From: Rutpela maculata
Lineage: Eukaryota; Arthropoda; Insecta; Coleoptera; Cerambycidae
Assembly: GCA_936432065.2 (NCBI GenBank)
Contig: OW386287.2
Span: 2,170,001-2,234,000, forward strand
Direction of reading: 5' to 3'
Length of the DNA stretch: 64,000 nt
The notes under the pieces were generated by a model, which saw nothing but the letters and a program-made list of their open reading frames with translations, did no database searches and was not told the DNA's origin. The number at the start of each line of letters is the position of its first letter. Within the stretch, counting starts at the first letter, position 1. Position numbers and translations under genes: made by a program. Positions 20,995-32,575 of this stretch are shown here, piece by piece.

Positions 20995-22346
20995 CACTCA
21001 AAGAAATAGTATGGGTAAATTTAACAAAAAAAAAAATGGTTAACTAACAATATCGTTAATTTTGTTAAACCAAACTATATTGATGGTATTTTTAAACAAG
21101 AGGTGATTGTTATTTTAATTAATAAAAAGTTGTCGTACAACAAAACAAACATTAACTTAAAAAATAGATGAATAAGACTGGTTACGCCCCTGGTGTAAAT
21201 TCATTTTATTTTTCGTTAGAGGACACGTGATCCGACGCACGTGTAGTAGCTCCGCTGTCGACCATAGTTCACAGCATAGTGTGTTACTTTTCATAGTTTA
21301 GCAGCTTTTAATTTTAATCTACATCAACGTAAAGGTTACATATTATCATAAATAATTGTGCCACTCATTTATTCATCGAGAATCATAATCAAAAGGTGCC
21401 TAATTCTGTGTATCTTCCTATTTTTTCCTATCCTACAAATCACAGAATTTCGAAGCCACATGTCATCGGACTCCAGACGAATCTGGGTAAGTTATTCGCA
21501 AAACCTAGTTTTATAATTATTACATTGCATTATTCTACAGTCCATAATTTAGCCAATATTGCCCACTCTAGGGTTAAAATATTTTTATTAGTGAAATATC
21601 CCCGGCGTGTTCAAAGACTATTATTTTGTTCGTCTGACTATTATTTTGTTGAATTCTGTCAAATTAAACTAGATAATAGTATATTTTATTTTGAACTATT
21701 ATCGAATTGTAATTCTAACCCAGTATTAGTTCGCTGTATTATAGTACTTGGTAGACAAACCAATATTATTGTCGTCTTCTAGAAGTTCTAAAAGAATTAT
21801 AAAATTTGCTTGCTTACCACGTAGTCTATTACAGAAATTATTCCCAGATGACGCCACATACAAATCACTGACAATAATCAATCATGCATTATCTTATACT
21901 TCTATGAATTTATAGAAAATTAATAACATGATTGCAATGTTCAAATTCTCTCAGGGATCATCGATATATTTGGATGGATCTTATAAACGATCTCTAATCT
22001 TTGGTTTGGGTGGTCTGATGTCTCAATACTGAGATTTTGGCTAACCAAAAAAAACTTCATCATACAATAAAGTGTAGATCAACCTAAAAATTAGTTGGTG
22101 AACAAAAAACAAAGTCGTTGTACTATTTAATTGTAGACCAAATTGAAAATGGTTAGTGAACATAAAAAAATGTCATTGTACTATTTAATTTGTTACAAGA
22201 AGATATGATTATTAAACTACTATTTGTTTACGAAAACAAATAAAGTTGTATGACTATTCTTTTCTGATTGATTTAACTATGAAACTAGATAGGCGCGATT
22301 TCATATGCTCTTTTTGGTTGAATTTACCTATCATTTTCTTTGAGTG
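20995..22346. mobile_element. TIR element (MITE) copy 2, carrying a solo LTR
   Basis: Same TIRs and TA flanks (20993-20994, 22347-22348) as copy 1 at 17951. Excluding the insert it is about 915 bp, with only scattered substitutions and small indels relative to copy 1, so the two moved recently or were homogenised. The insert at 21179-21613 has its own target duplication. This copy splits a non-LTR RT relic. Confidence 0.9.
21179..21613. mobile_element. Solo LTR, 435 bp, with 5-bp target duplication
   Basis: It begins TGGTTACGCCCC and ends GGCGTGTTCA (5'-TG...CA-3'), and AAGAC occurs immediately on both sides (21174-21178 and 21614-21618). Copy 1 of the host MITE has the uninterrupted site (gaatatgactatt). 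One LTR with no internal region indicates loss by LTR-LTR recombination. Family (Gypsy, Bel/Pao or Copia) cannot be told from the LTR alone. The 128-codon ORF spanning its right half is spurious. Confidence 0.88.
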
Positions 22347-22348
22347 TA

Positions 22349-23050
22349 GTGAAGGGAGGTAGTAATTCATTACTAACTTCAAGACTAAAATTGATTACTA
22401 TATTTTCTATAATAAATAACATAAATAACATAAAAACGATTTTCTTCATTTACTCTTATTCTAGCTAGATCAGAGAATATTAAATTATTAGCTAACTGTG
22501 TGTTACTGGGAAAGAAACTATGATAAACTTGTGTGTCGTCGTATCTTTGTATCAGACATGATTTTAATTTAGTATAAAGTTCCGCGGTGTAACTAAGAAA
22601 GAGCAAGGGCCAAGTATAGATTCTTGTGGCACCCTTGCGTTAATATTTATATTTCTTGATACACTATTAGGCGCAGTAATTTTTTGACTTCTATTTCAAA
22701 GATATGAATAAAATAGGTTTAAAATTTTTTTTATCAAATCCTATATTTTAATTTCGCACACTCTAAGAGGCTATAGTTAACTTTGCTTTAGAAAAATCCA
22801 GTAATATTAAAGCCGAATTTTCTTATCGTCGTAAGCTCTGATATTGTCCACAGTATTTAATAAGGCTGAGGTGGTGTTATAACTGACTGACTGACATTCA
22901 GTTAAGAAGTTATTTTTATTCAGGTAGTGAATTTTTGTTTGTAAATCATTGTTTAAAAATTTTTGACAAACCGTTAATAAGTTGTAAGTCTGAAGGATAT
23001 CTATATTTATCTTAGTAATTTTACGCATGGGTTGTATGAACGCTTGATTC
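22349..23050 (-). pseudogene. Non-LTR retrotransposon RT relic, catalytic half
   Basis: Minus-strand translation in shifting frames gives NNFLTECQS with STTSALL-like text (fingers), LLDFSKAKL (motif A, Asp kept), VPQESILGPLLFLSY (motif B) and RYDDTQVYHSF (motif C, Y-DD with the residue before DD lost or altered). These are in the proper order for a non-LTR RT and continue into 20093-20992. At least four frameshifts or stops, so non-functional. Confidence 0.86.
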
Positions 23051-24091
23051 CATGTAGAAGGAAAAAAAACAACATTTATTCATTGTTTAAAAATATCGAA
23101 GCGAGAAAACTAAAAATATTTAGTTAGTTTACCCGTAGTTTAAAATCCAACGCTTAGAGATGCTAGACATCTTACTGGAAGCGACCTGAATATTTTCGGA
23201 TTATGCTAAAAATACCCGAAATATGTATTTCCACTTTACAGCTTTACTTTAAACGTCTTTCATTACGACCAAGCCACCTCAATATTTTTGCAGAGAAAAT
23301 AAATACCGGGCGAATAATTACTTGCACAGCATTAAATATAGATTGTCGTTACATTACATGCACCCGGCCACCCAAATTTCTAAGGTTACTGGCCGCACCT
23401 GTTTTATGTAATATTTGTTGTTTTGAAACAGCCAATCACTCATGAACGGAACGCAAACCAAATCGACTGCCATGTGGCGCAATATTATATTGTTTGGCTT
23501 AGGAACTGATACCTTGCCTCATAAAATTCACGAAAAACAAATAAACATTTAAAAAAACTGCTTACTTATTCCAGATAGTGAAACCTTAGAATGGATCTAA
23601 ATTGAATTGAACAAGCGAATGACTAATTCGATTTATGCACAGCAAAAAATTAATATGGATTTCATTAATTAAAATCGTATAATATTAATTTATATTTCAA
23701 ATGAACCTTTCTGAATTTAATAATTTCATTAAATGATGTCAAGTAATGTAATAAGTAGGTATTGAGTAAGCTTTACATAATTAATATATTAGTTTATGGG
23801 CGCGCAAGATTGAAATAGCTTTTTTTAAGGTTCCACTTGAGCAATAATGACATTAGACAGGAAGTTTGCAAATACTAACGATCAGATTTTGACAACTAGT
23901 ATTAGCGATTAGATTAACAGGGTTCAGACTTTACGTATCTGAAAAATTTCCTGAATTTTCCAGGTTTTCCACGACAAAAAAAAAGTTTTTCGGTGACATA
24001 ATTATCGTTAGCATTATGTTAAACTAGTCTAGAAAATAACGTGTAAATTCGACGATGAAAGGTTACCATCTGCCAGTTGGTAATCGAAAAG
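23051..24091. other. No gene; GC-richer island at 23140-23520
   Basis: The island includes an 80-codon ORF with no recognisable domain. At 23945-23980 ttcctgaattttccaggtttt resembles the inner part of the TIR element at 47459. Confidence 0.4.
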
Positions 24092-24096
24092 ACCAT

Positions 24097-25479
24097 AACC
24101 CAGTCAATGAATACATAAAAACAGGGTTTGTTTGAAAAAATGGCGCATGAAATTAGAAAATTAGCCATATCTTCCTTACCGTACCTTTTATTGGAAAAAT
24201 ACCTCTATTCAAAATTATTCCCTATGAAATTGTCTACAATTTAACTCTATACTATTTTTTTGTATGATTAATATTTACAGAGATATAGCTTTTCAGATTC
24301 GGAAAAAAATTAAGTTTTGTCTTACAGCGCATTTTTTAGATGTATAAAAGTACGTTTATTTCTCAAATGATGAATATTGACCCAACTACACTAGCAGTGA
24401 TACGTTAACACCTACTGATGCTGAACCCGCCAGCATTGCTGAGGCTGGCGAACATTTTTTAATTGAATTATACGCGAAAAATTTCGAAACCAATTCCACC
24501 CTCAACTCACTTCGGTATAACCTTTTTGCCAAGAGTGCTGCAAAACGTACCTTCCATCTTGCTTCTCTACCACCAACAACCGAGGCCGCCCGACAGCATT
24601 CATATAGAACGTACCATCAAGTTCAACAGTGGCTTGGTGTGCAGAAAAATCCACTCGATTAGGGGTGGAAAAAATCCAGAAATGGCCTGATTGCCATAAC
24701 TACGCAGAAAGAACCTGCTCCAGCTAACCTTCCCAATTGCATTTCTTGCAAATGTCAAAAAGGTTGTGGTGGCGCGTGTAGCTGCCGCAAAGCGGGTTTG
24801 AAATGCTCCAGAATGTGTGCTGTTTGCAATGGAAATGCATGCAGCAATGTAGCCGACATATGTCTGGATGATGACCATGACGACGAAACACGTGCTTCAG
24901 AATATAAATAGTGTTGCTGAGGATGTCATAGAAGATGCGGAGATGTCGGATGATGATTGCGCCGGTCCGTCGGGTCTTTATTTAGATAGTCAGATCTGTG
25001 GATTAGTCCTACTGGGGATACCACATAAAAAAAACGCGCCGATTTCTCTACCTCGTAGGTGGTGTGGAAACGAGAAAAATATCACAACTTACATTTTTTT
25101 TCATCTATAGCGTCGCTATAGGTGATAAAACACGGGCAACCGTTGCCAATAGTTGTTGAAACAAATTGCTTTATATTTTAAAGCAAAACTCTTTTTTCCA
25201 ATTAAAGATGCTATATCTCTGTAAATATTAATCATACAAAAAAATAGTAAAGAGCTAAATTGTAGACAATTTTATAGGGAATAATTTTGAATAGAGGTAC
25301 TTTTCCAATAAAACGTACGGTAAGGAAGATATGCGCCATTTTTTCAAGATGGCGTCGTGAGCGGCGCCACGCCGTGTTCGCAAAATCAGGTGCTCATTGA
25401 GGACCTCAAGATCTAAGTATGTAACAAGTTTCAAAACTACCCGACCTTTTGCAAAATCATTGTATTCATTGACTGGGTT
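24097..25479. mobile_element. 1.38-kb element with long inverted repeats around a CXC ORF
   Basis: Left arm 24097-24289 begins AACCCAGTCAATGAATACA. The right arm 25210-25479 is its inverse and ends TGTATTCATTGACTGGGTT. The arms pair well (taccgtac.ttttattggaaa, caaaattattcccta, tgattaatatttacagagat), but the left lacks about 90 bp that the right retains. ACCAT flanks both sides (24092-24096, 25480-25484), a 5-bp target duplication. If the terminal AA/TT is left out of the TIR, a 7-9-bp duplication is also possible. Long TIRs with 8-9-bp duplication would suggest a Mutator-like element; 5 bp would not. The enclosed gene is described separately. Confidence 0.78.
24381..24911 (+). pseudogene. 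CXC-domain ORF of an arthropod repeat-associated family, decayed
   Basis: The frame opens at 24381 and is open except for one TAG at 24660-24662. It reads AEAGEHFLIELYAKNFETN, LRYNLFAKSA, LASLPPTTEAARQHSYRTYH, QVQQWLG, a GW after the stop, and then a nine-Cys motif CKCQKGCGGACSCRKAGLKC ending CNGNACSN. I remember this layout (LPPT-AA--HS-R-Y-QVQ-WLG, GW, Cys-rich end) from many uncharacterised insect proteins that occur in large numbers, as repeats do. After the Cys motif comes an acidic tail. A frameshift near 24905 continues it as EDVIEDAEMSDDDCAGPSG. The Cys motif presumably binds zinc; a DNA-binding role is an inference. Sitting between the two long inverted repeats, it is probably cargo or an accessory gene of the element. 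Confidence 0.75.
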
Positions 25480-25484
25480 ACCAT

Positions 25485-27080
25485 AAGTACAACCTTTTTT
25501 TCTCTCTGGAAATTTTTGGTATGGTGGGGAGATAGTGAGGGTGGGAACATTTTTTTGTAATCGAATGATTATCGATATCTGTTCGCATAGGTAGTTAGTA
25601 AGTATATGTACTTCACATATCCCAGTTACGCTGGCAGACGAAACTTCCGGTCAGCGTGCGCGGAAACAGGAAAAAAAAATTTAGTTACCGGACCAAGTTT
25701 GGCGTAAGATGTTTGTTTTGACGTGTACACTGTACAGTATTGTGTTGTAGTGGCAGACATTTCTATCGATCGGTTTTTGAGTAGTTTGCCATCAAAGTGG
25801 TGAAAAATGACCACTTTGATGACAAATTAGTTTTTTAGCACATAGTTGAAAGATGTACATCAAATTTACTTAAAATCAATTCAGGATTAAAAATATAATA
25901 AAATTATTTGCTTACCTTAACTCAATTATGAAACTATTTGTTTACTTATTGCAAAACATTACTACTATCGCCTCTAATGGGTCACGCAGGTAAGGTGAAC
26001 TCGTATAGATTGATTGCATGGAAACTCCATATTCTTATCAATAAGTTTACATAGATTAGATAGCGCTTTAGTGCTCATAAATAATTTAAAAAAAACGCGA
26101 ATGGATGGTAAGAAGACAGGTAATATATTTTTTTGTTACATCACTTTCCCTGCCAAGAATACAAGGAATTATATTGAAAAATGTTTTTTCAAACCAAATA
26201 GCGCTCGCTCTGTTAAAACAACTTTATTTTAAATAGTTACTTTGTATTTATTATTAATGTTGGCAACATTCAAGTTTTAAATAAGACACAAAAATTCTGT
26301 GCCAAGACGCTCATACTTCATAAATTACAATCATTAAGTACAACAATTTCAAAAATCCCGAACCTTTTGTTGGAATCCTAAAAGTTGTTGCAATTTAATT
26401 CACAGTGGATGAGCAACTGCCATATTTAAGTTTTTTAAAATTTTGCTTAGATCATGAGTAAACCGGGGTTCAATCCCGATACAGATCCTACACGATATAT
26501 AACTTCTCACTATCTATTTAAGTGGCAGCAATTATTTAAGTCAAAATATTTTTTTGCCCCATCAATTACAAGCTAGATCTGGAAGTCAACAACACACAGA
26601 TAGCATATAATTATCCTAACATCATTTATTTAAATCATAAAAACAATAGGTGAAGCGTATTCAGAATAAATGATGGATGATAAAAAGACTTGATTTATTC
26701 GTTTTGCCGTAGTTAAACGCAGCCTCTTAACAACCGCCTGAGAGAAAGCTAAATCACATATCATTAATACTAATACATAATTATTAACAATTATTATTAC
26801 CGAGACGTACAAAGCTTGTCATTAATAATTTGTTATAACTAATTTTCTTGGCTCCTCATCGAACTAAGCACTTGAATCCTTTAATTTTACTATTCCTGCA
26901 TGAGTCGTAATTAACTTTATGAAGTCAGTAACATCATAAAACCAAAAATGAGGCATTGAACTAGAGAATAAAATACATCTTTGTGTGGAAAAACGATTTC
27001 TTTCCCTTTATCTCTAATAAACATCACCATCAAGATTGTCGAATCCATCGATTGATGTTTAAAATTAGACATACTGTTAA
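25485..27080. other. No gene; one perfect hairpin
   Basis: At 25790-25821 CATCAAAGTGGT and ACCACTTTGATG form a perfect 12-bp stem with an 8-base loop. The rest, including a tRNA B-box-like ggttcaatcccg at 26468, is unassigned. Confidence 0.5.
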
Positions 27081-27290
27081 GGGTACAGAATGATTTGATT
27101 GGTGGGGATCCGTATTATGGCCAGCTAGTTCTCCTAATCTGGCCCCAATGGACTTCTATTTATGGAGATACGTTAAATATAAAATAATTGGCTTCTGAAA
27201 AGGTTTGGCTAATAATTTTGCAGACATGAAATTGAATATTGCAATGCCGTTTAAGGAATTGGCCTTATTATACTATTATATGTAGAAGTG
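27081..27290 (+). pseudogene. mariner-like transposase C-terminal fragment
   Basis: In one frame with two or three stops: SVLWPASSPNLAPMDFYLWR, YVKYKIIGF, then NFADMKLNIAMPFKEL. The WPA-SP-L-PMDF-LW signature, with the catalytic Asp in PMDF, is typical of mariner-superfamily DDE transposases. Only about 65 residues survive, without the N-terminal helix-turn-helix region. No inverted repeats found next to it. Confidence 0.85.
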
Positions 27291-28029
27291 TTTATGAATA
27301 ATTGAAAATTTTCAAATACACTGAGCAATTGAGCATGGTTAATACGAAATCATTATTATTTGAAGAAAACTAATTTGTTTAAGCCTAATGCGTTTTTTTT
27401 TGCATATATCTGGAAAAGCAGACGTTTTGGCGAAGAATGTCAAGAGAATGTAAAGTTTATAAAATGTGTTTATATGAGTCACGTCCATATTCGATTAAAA
27501 TTAATCAGGATACGGGAGGTTTTGGATATGGCTCTTTCATCCATTTTAAGAAATCAAATTTTTACTTTCTAGTTGAGCAAAATGCCCAAAAACAAAATGT
27601 CCTGCGACAAAAAAAATACAGTTGAAAGCATTAGTTTGAGATCTGTCACATCCCTTTATAGTAGAAAATGGCCAAAATAATACCAAAAGTTCCCAAAAAG
27701 TGAATGTTTGTGAAAATTGTTAAGTAACTTATAAAATACATCCCCTCCAATCACAAAAAAGAAAGAGACATTTTTCATTGCTTTTTTTATGAGAAATTTT
27801 GTGGTATTATTATACTCTTCGCGAATACGAAGAGTATATTGCATTTGATCGCCACATTTCTAAAACCGTAAATATCGCTCGCAGACAAAAAAATTTCAAT
27901 CATTGTGTTCTGAACAATTCTGAACAACTTTCAAAATGTCCGTCACGTTTCTTGTAAGCACGATAACTCAAGAAAGTAAAATCTGATTGCCGCTACGATG
28001 CATAGTTTCCGAGATATAAGCGAAAAACA
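27291..28029. other. No gene; palindrome at 27811-27838
   Basis: TATACTCTTCG and CGAAGAGTATA form a perfect 11-bp stem around cgaata. The motif cgaagagta returns at 28218, 28274 and, diverged, at 35018, so this is the edge of a dispersed repeat. Confidence 0.5.
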
Positions 28030-28103
28030 AAAAAATGGGACCTTGGTGTAATTCTTACACTTTTGACTCGGAATCCAAGAGTCCCGGGTTCGAAACCCAA
28101 TTG
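28030..28103 (+). other. tRNA-like sequence (pseudogene or SINE head)
   Basis: ttggtgtaattcttacac resembles an A box and D-arm, gactcggaatccaagagtc forms an anticodon-like hairpin, and cgggttcgaaaccc is a perfect B-box/T-arm. The acceptor stem does not pair, so this is not a functional tRNA. The text after it does not match the SINE family at 40357, so it may be a second SINE family or an isolated relic. Confidence 0.4.
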
Positions 28104-28589
28104 GGGTATGGCATAGTTTTTTCTTATTTTAACTTTATTTTACAGTGAGTCTTTTACCAACTAAGTTTGTACTATAAAATTTAAAATGTCTAAAACACAT
28201 TATTTACAAAAAACTGCGAAGAGTATCCTATAGAATGTGTAACAATTATATAAAAAGTTCAGTGAACAGGCGAAGAGTACGTTTTTAGCTTGTTTATTTT
28301 AATATTTTATCTTAGACTTCAAAAAAACACAGCATAAATTAAGAAACAGAGAAAAAAAATACGACTTTAAAATCAGTAAAGAACTGTATTCCATTAGTTA
28401 AAATATTAGTATATTAGTATTCTTTTTCTATCGGTTAAGTGCAAACTTTTCCGAAACGTAAGACTTGTAAAAATTGTTTTATAGCTCCATGTAAATAATG
28501 ACATTTATCATTACTATTGCTGTTTATTACCAATGATAACTGAACTAGAAACAAAATGTCAACATTTTAGTGATGTGATCAAGACGATA
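28104..28589. repeat. Dispersed repeat also present at 35000-35100
   Basis: About 28198-28300 (cattatttacaaaaaactgc, gaagagtatcc, atataaaaagttcagt, aacaggcgaagagta, cttgtttatt) is paralleled in the same direction at about 35002-35100. Class unknown. Confidence 0.65.
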
Positions 28590-28642
28590 AAGAAGAAGAA
28601 GAAGAAGAAGAAGAAGAAGAAGAAGAAGAAGAAGAAGAAGAA
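28590..28642. repeat. (AAG)n microsatellite
   Basis: About 17 uninterrupted AAG units. Confidence 0.95.
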
Positions 28643-30179
28643 ATTTCTTCAGCACCCAAAAAAATATACAGTTGTAACTGGAATGTAGTAAAACAAAAAT
28701 CCGTTTTCACTAAAAGAGTTAAGTACAGAAAGTTTTAAATCAAATTTTAGAAATTTTGACATTAACAATTTTTGCGTTTAACAACAATTTTATTTTGCAA
28801 AATAAATGTGTTTCTTTTGAAACACGATAAACTTAAATCGATTTTTTGTGTTTTCATTTTTAAATGTGATCTCAAAAAGTTCCCAATAATCAAAAACTAT
28901 ATACTGTAGCTTTTTCAATGTCGATAGAGAGAATATTTTCAATGTTTGGTTTACGTTATTCTAACCTACAAATCGTTTAGGAACTGAAAAGGGCGCTAGA
29001 TTAGTTTTCCTTTAAAAATACTGTGACAACTTAATTTATTAAACATAGCCAGGCGATTAGGACACTGTTTTGACAATTAGTAATTACTACTATTTTTACA
29101 AATCCCACCTTCCTATTGGAACCTCTGGGAATACCATGCATTACACATTTATTTACATTTTTTAATTTTCTCAGAGTTTTGAATGCGTTGCTACACACTT
29201 TTTAGGTTAAAAACTGTTAATGAAAGGTGCAACATTGACATGCATAATTAACGTACTTTATCTAAAAAAAGTGTTAAAACATTCACATCTCTATCAGGTC
29301 GTTGACATATTTTTTCCACTACTTAATTAATATATCTAATATTTGTATAATTATCAGACGTAGATATAATTATTATTTAAACACATGGTATTGAACAACA
29401 ATGGGCATTTTTTACACTTAAAATTGCCAATTTTAATGACATTTCCAGAAGCCATAAACATATGGTAATATTCCACATAATATGGCAAGAATCCAGCGCA
29501 GCGTACGAAGTTGATGTTTACTTTGTGGATGTTTATTTTCAATACAAACATTACGCGTTAATCTTATCTTAATACAAATAATAATCAATTAGCGAAACGG
29601 TGTATGTGCCGTGGCGTTTTATTATCATAATATCTGCCTGCAGAGCCGGCAGAGGATGAATCTAAATTGCAAATCGTTTTGTTTTAAAATTCCAAGGATC
29701 TCAAAAGACGACACCATGACCATACATATTTATATTCTCTTTGAATGGATATTAGACGGACGGAATACAATCACATCTAAAAATAAATTTTTATTCATCA
29801 GATGCTCGGATCGTTTACGAGATTTTTGCTGTTTGGAGAGAGGGACGCGGACGTCTACATCGAGGTGCATGGTATCCTTTTAGCTCTTCTGTTTTACATT
29901 GACTATTTATATAACGCTTGAATTAACAGCCAAGCTATAAATGAACTAGTCGCAATGACTCGAATCAGGAGCACAGTTGTCAAAATGGAGCACAATGCTG
30001 AGCAAAACTATAAAAAAATCGCAAAAATGTTCATCGTAATCTGTAAAGCATAAAAAATACTATCGAATATTGTATTAATTAACCCAAATGTTGATCTTAC
30101 TCCGTTAGCTGGGGGTAAATAGATAAAAACAAGCAGGTAATACATCCATAAAATTGGGATTTAGTGTAAGTATGTACGA
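28643..30179. other. No gene; GC-richer island at about 29560-29900
   Basis: The island is unique within the window (cggtgtatgtgccgtggcgt, ctgcctgcagagccggcaga) and has homeodomain-like AATTA/ATAAT motifs. A 90-codon ORF there is not recognisable. Candidate noncoding regulatory DNA, weakly supported. Confidence 0.4.
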
Positions 30180-30490
30180 GAAGCCAAGGCCTCATTTTTT
30201 TACCCCTTCTTAAAAGGGGATAAAATAAAATTGCAATTCAGTATGTGTACAAGAACCAAAGAACTCAAAAAAAAATTTGGTGGCACTACCAACGTGCCAT
30301 ATCGTTTTATGAGTTTTTGGGGTAGACGATTTCAAATATTGTATTATTAAAGTTCTTTCTGTGAAAAATTATTTCCACATAGTGGAGGGCAATTATAGTT
30401 TAAAAATTTTTTTCGTTATAAGAGATTTGGATAGGAAATCTGAATGTGGATGTAGTGAATCATTAAGCAGCGATTTTCGTCTCAGAATTT
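30180..30490 (+). repeat. Block X repeat, copy 2 (plus orientation)
   Basis: Shares agaagc.aaggtctca, gtgtacaagaaccaaag, ggggtagacgatttcaaata and gattccttgagcagcg-like text with 36880-37230, in the same direction. Confidence 0.8.
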
Positions 30491-31685
30491 AAATATACCT
30501 TCATGTGGTCATATACAAAAGGATTTTGCAGTGGAAATCACTATTAAAGATCGTAGAGAGCAGTGGTCTCAAAAAGGAGCCTTGAGGGACTGTTTTTTCT
30601 CCTGTACTTGATTTCACTATTGGTTAGTTTTAACATTCTGCCTAAAGAATGCAAAAATTTCCTCAACTCGTTGAGACACTGTCCTTAATGAATTAAAACT
30701 TGACATTTTTTGAAAAAATACCCATACTAATAAATGGTTTATTTACTCTTATTTAAATTATGAATATCGTAAAGCAATGACCTCTCCTGCAAAGCGGTTG
30801 ATTGTGACTAATGCACCTGCTTCAAATCGAAAGGCAATTCAAGTTTTAATTTCACTTAAATCTATTATTGCATGCAGCCAAAACTCAACCTTACCAATTC
30901 GGGTGATTAATAAAATTGTTAAAGTAACTCAACTTAAATTGCTGCACGGAAAGGTAGAGACCAAAAACTCGTTTCTAATATCGAAGGTTGCGAATTGAAT
31001 CGATAAAATTTAATTGTGTTGGTAGAAAAAAAGTCGACTTGAAAGTAGGTTTTCCTGCATCGTCATTCGCTGCCAAACAATCATATTGTACATTAAATAA
31101 AATAACCGTTTCGCAACACGGCGGCGTACCTGCAAATTATAGGTATTTGCATAATAGGTGGTGTAACGGCTCTGCTCGTTAGGATTCGGTGCATTCAGAC
31201 TGTTCATCTTCCTTCATTATTCTGACGTTAATAAGACTATTAATGTGAAATTTATTAACACGACTGTTTGCACGTAATTTTTCAAGAATGCTGTTTTTGA
31301 GTCCTTTGTAAATTGTCAAGTTGCAATGAAATAATTGAGAATTCCTGGATACAAATAAAGTTATAAAACAGAGCACGAAAGATAAATAAAAATTAAAAAT
31401 ATAAAAGTTTTGAAAGTCGGTAGAGATGGTCACTAAAACAACGTTATGTTTAAACCAAGATCCGAATTGAACCATTGTCGTCATCTTGAAAAATTGATAG
31501 TTTTTTGTTTTTTTGTATCTGGTAAAATATTGATTTCATGAAAAAAAGAAAAGAAGTTCATGTAGAGATTAAACAGCATAAAACTCTTTACAAGAAAAGG
31601 ATTCGTCAGTCTGTCTCTCGGCGCTATTAGTTTGGAGGGTTGGTTTTCTTGTAGAACTATTAAAGAATAAACATACCATACTTTT
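30491..31685. other. No gene seen
   Basis: Overlapping ORFs of 60-100 codons on both strands show no recognisable domain. AT-rich. Confidence 0.4.
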
Positions 31686-31930
31686 AGAGAAAAATATACA
31701 GGGTGCTCACCCACAAAATAATTAACCAATAGAAGGGGAAGAAAATAATATTTGAGATGTAACTGACACCACTGCCAGGAAGAAACCTGATATACCTTTA
31801 GTGAAAAATATACAGGGTGGTCACTTTAAAAAATTGTTAATTAAGAAACAATCCTGAAATATAGGTGACACTTTATCGAGGAAGGAACATACTACCCGTT
31901 TTGTGGGAAATGTACGGGGTGCCCAAGTAA
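31686..31930. repeat. Degenerate tandem repeat, about 110-bp unit
   Basis: The phrase aaaaatatacagggtggtca and variants recur near 31688, 31804 and 31905, each followed by aattaa..a..a(g)aa and a gg(a)agaa(a)c stretch. A further single occurrence lies at 32913. The acagggtg core also appears near many insect repeat ends. Confidence 0.65.
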
Positions 31931-32505
31931 CAATTTAAATTCCTTTTAGGTTTATTTAGGTTTTATCAGTGCTTTATAATGACTACCTTATAAACCAGTG
32001 ATTTATGCCAGATATAATAAATGTCAAATGCACTTAAAGCTAGTCTTGTCTTAAAGAAAGTTTTAAAAAGGCTTTCAAGAATTTACATTAAAACTAAATT
32101 ATCTTGTAGTCTTTATTGGTTTATGACTAACTTATCAAGGTATATGTCAAGCTTCAATAAAACTCTCTTGTTAAGTCCAACTTAGGAGGATCGAGTTTTA
32201 TTGAAGAATTTAGGAAATGTTGCGGTTTTATAATTGCTTTATAAAATTATCTTGGGGTAGTTGTTAATGCTGGCCTATAAATCTAATATGCCTTGAGATC
32301 ACTACATTTCGAGTCGAACCTTCATAAATACAACTTATTAGAGTTGTAATGAAATGGGCAGAAACCTATGATAAGTCAGGCTTAACCATAAAAGGATTTG
32401 GTTTCTCTTTGTCCAGACAGTGTTTTAAAATAGGTAGTTTTAAACTGTATTAAGAAATATTCGTTGACATTTTATGTATTTGTGGATGGGGTGTGTATGT
32501 GGATG
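31931..32505. other. Unassigned; short inverted repeat
   Basis: cttcaataaaactc (32152-32165) faces gagttttattgaag (32193-32206). Many TTATAA motifs. No coding signal. Confidence 0.45.
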
Positions 32506-32575
32506 AATAAACACAACACACATAGTAGACAACTCCAAAATCCAAAGACAAGGTTGTCTGGAAGAGGGCAGGCAA
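32506..32575 (-). mobile_element. SINE 3' fragment
   Basis: On the minus strand it reads ttttggagttgtctactatg then tgtgttgtgtttattc, matching the tail of the SINE at 40357-40560. The tRNA-like head is not clearly present. Confidence 0.7.

Noticed and set aside
21396..21782. 128-codon plus-strand ORF, the second longest in the window
   Set aside because: It crosses the boundary between the solo LTR and the MITE, so it cannot be an ancestral gene.
24600..24878. 92-codon minus-strand ORF
   Set aside because: Antisense of the CXC pseudogene, which reads as a recognisable family on the plus strand.
26460..26485. Possible tRNA T-arm (ggttcaatcccg)
   Set aside because: No A box, anticodon hairpin or acceptor stem at the right distance.
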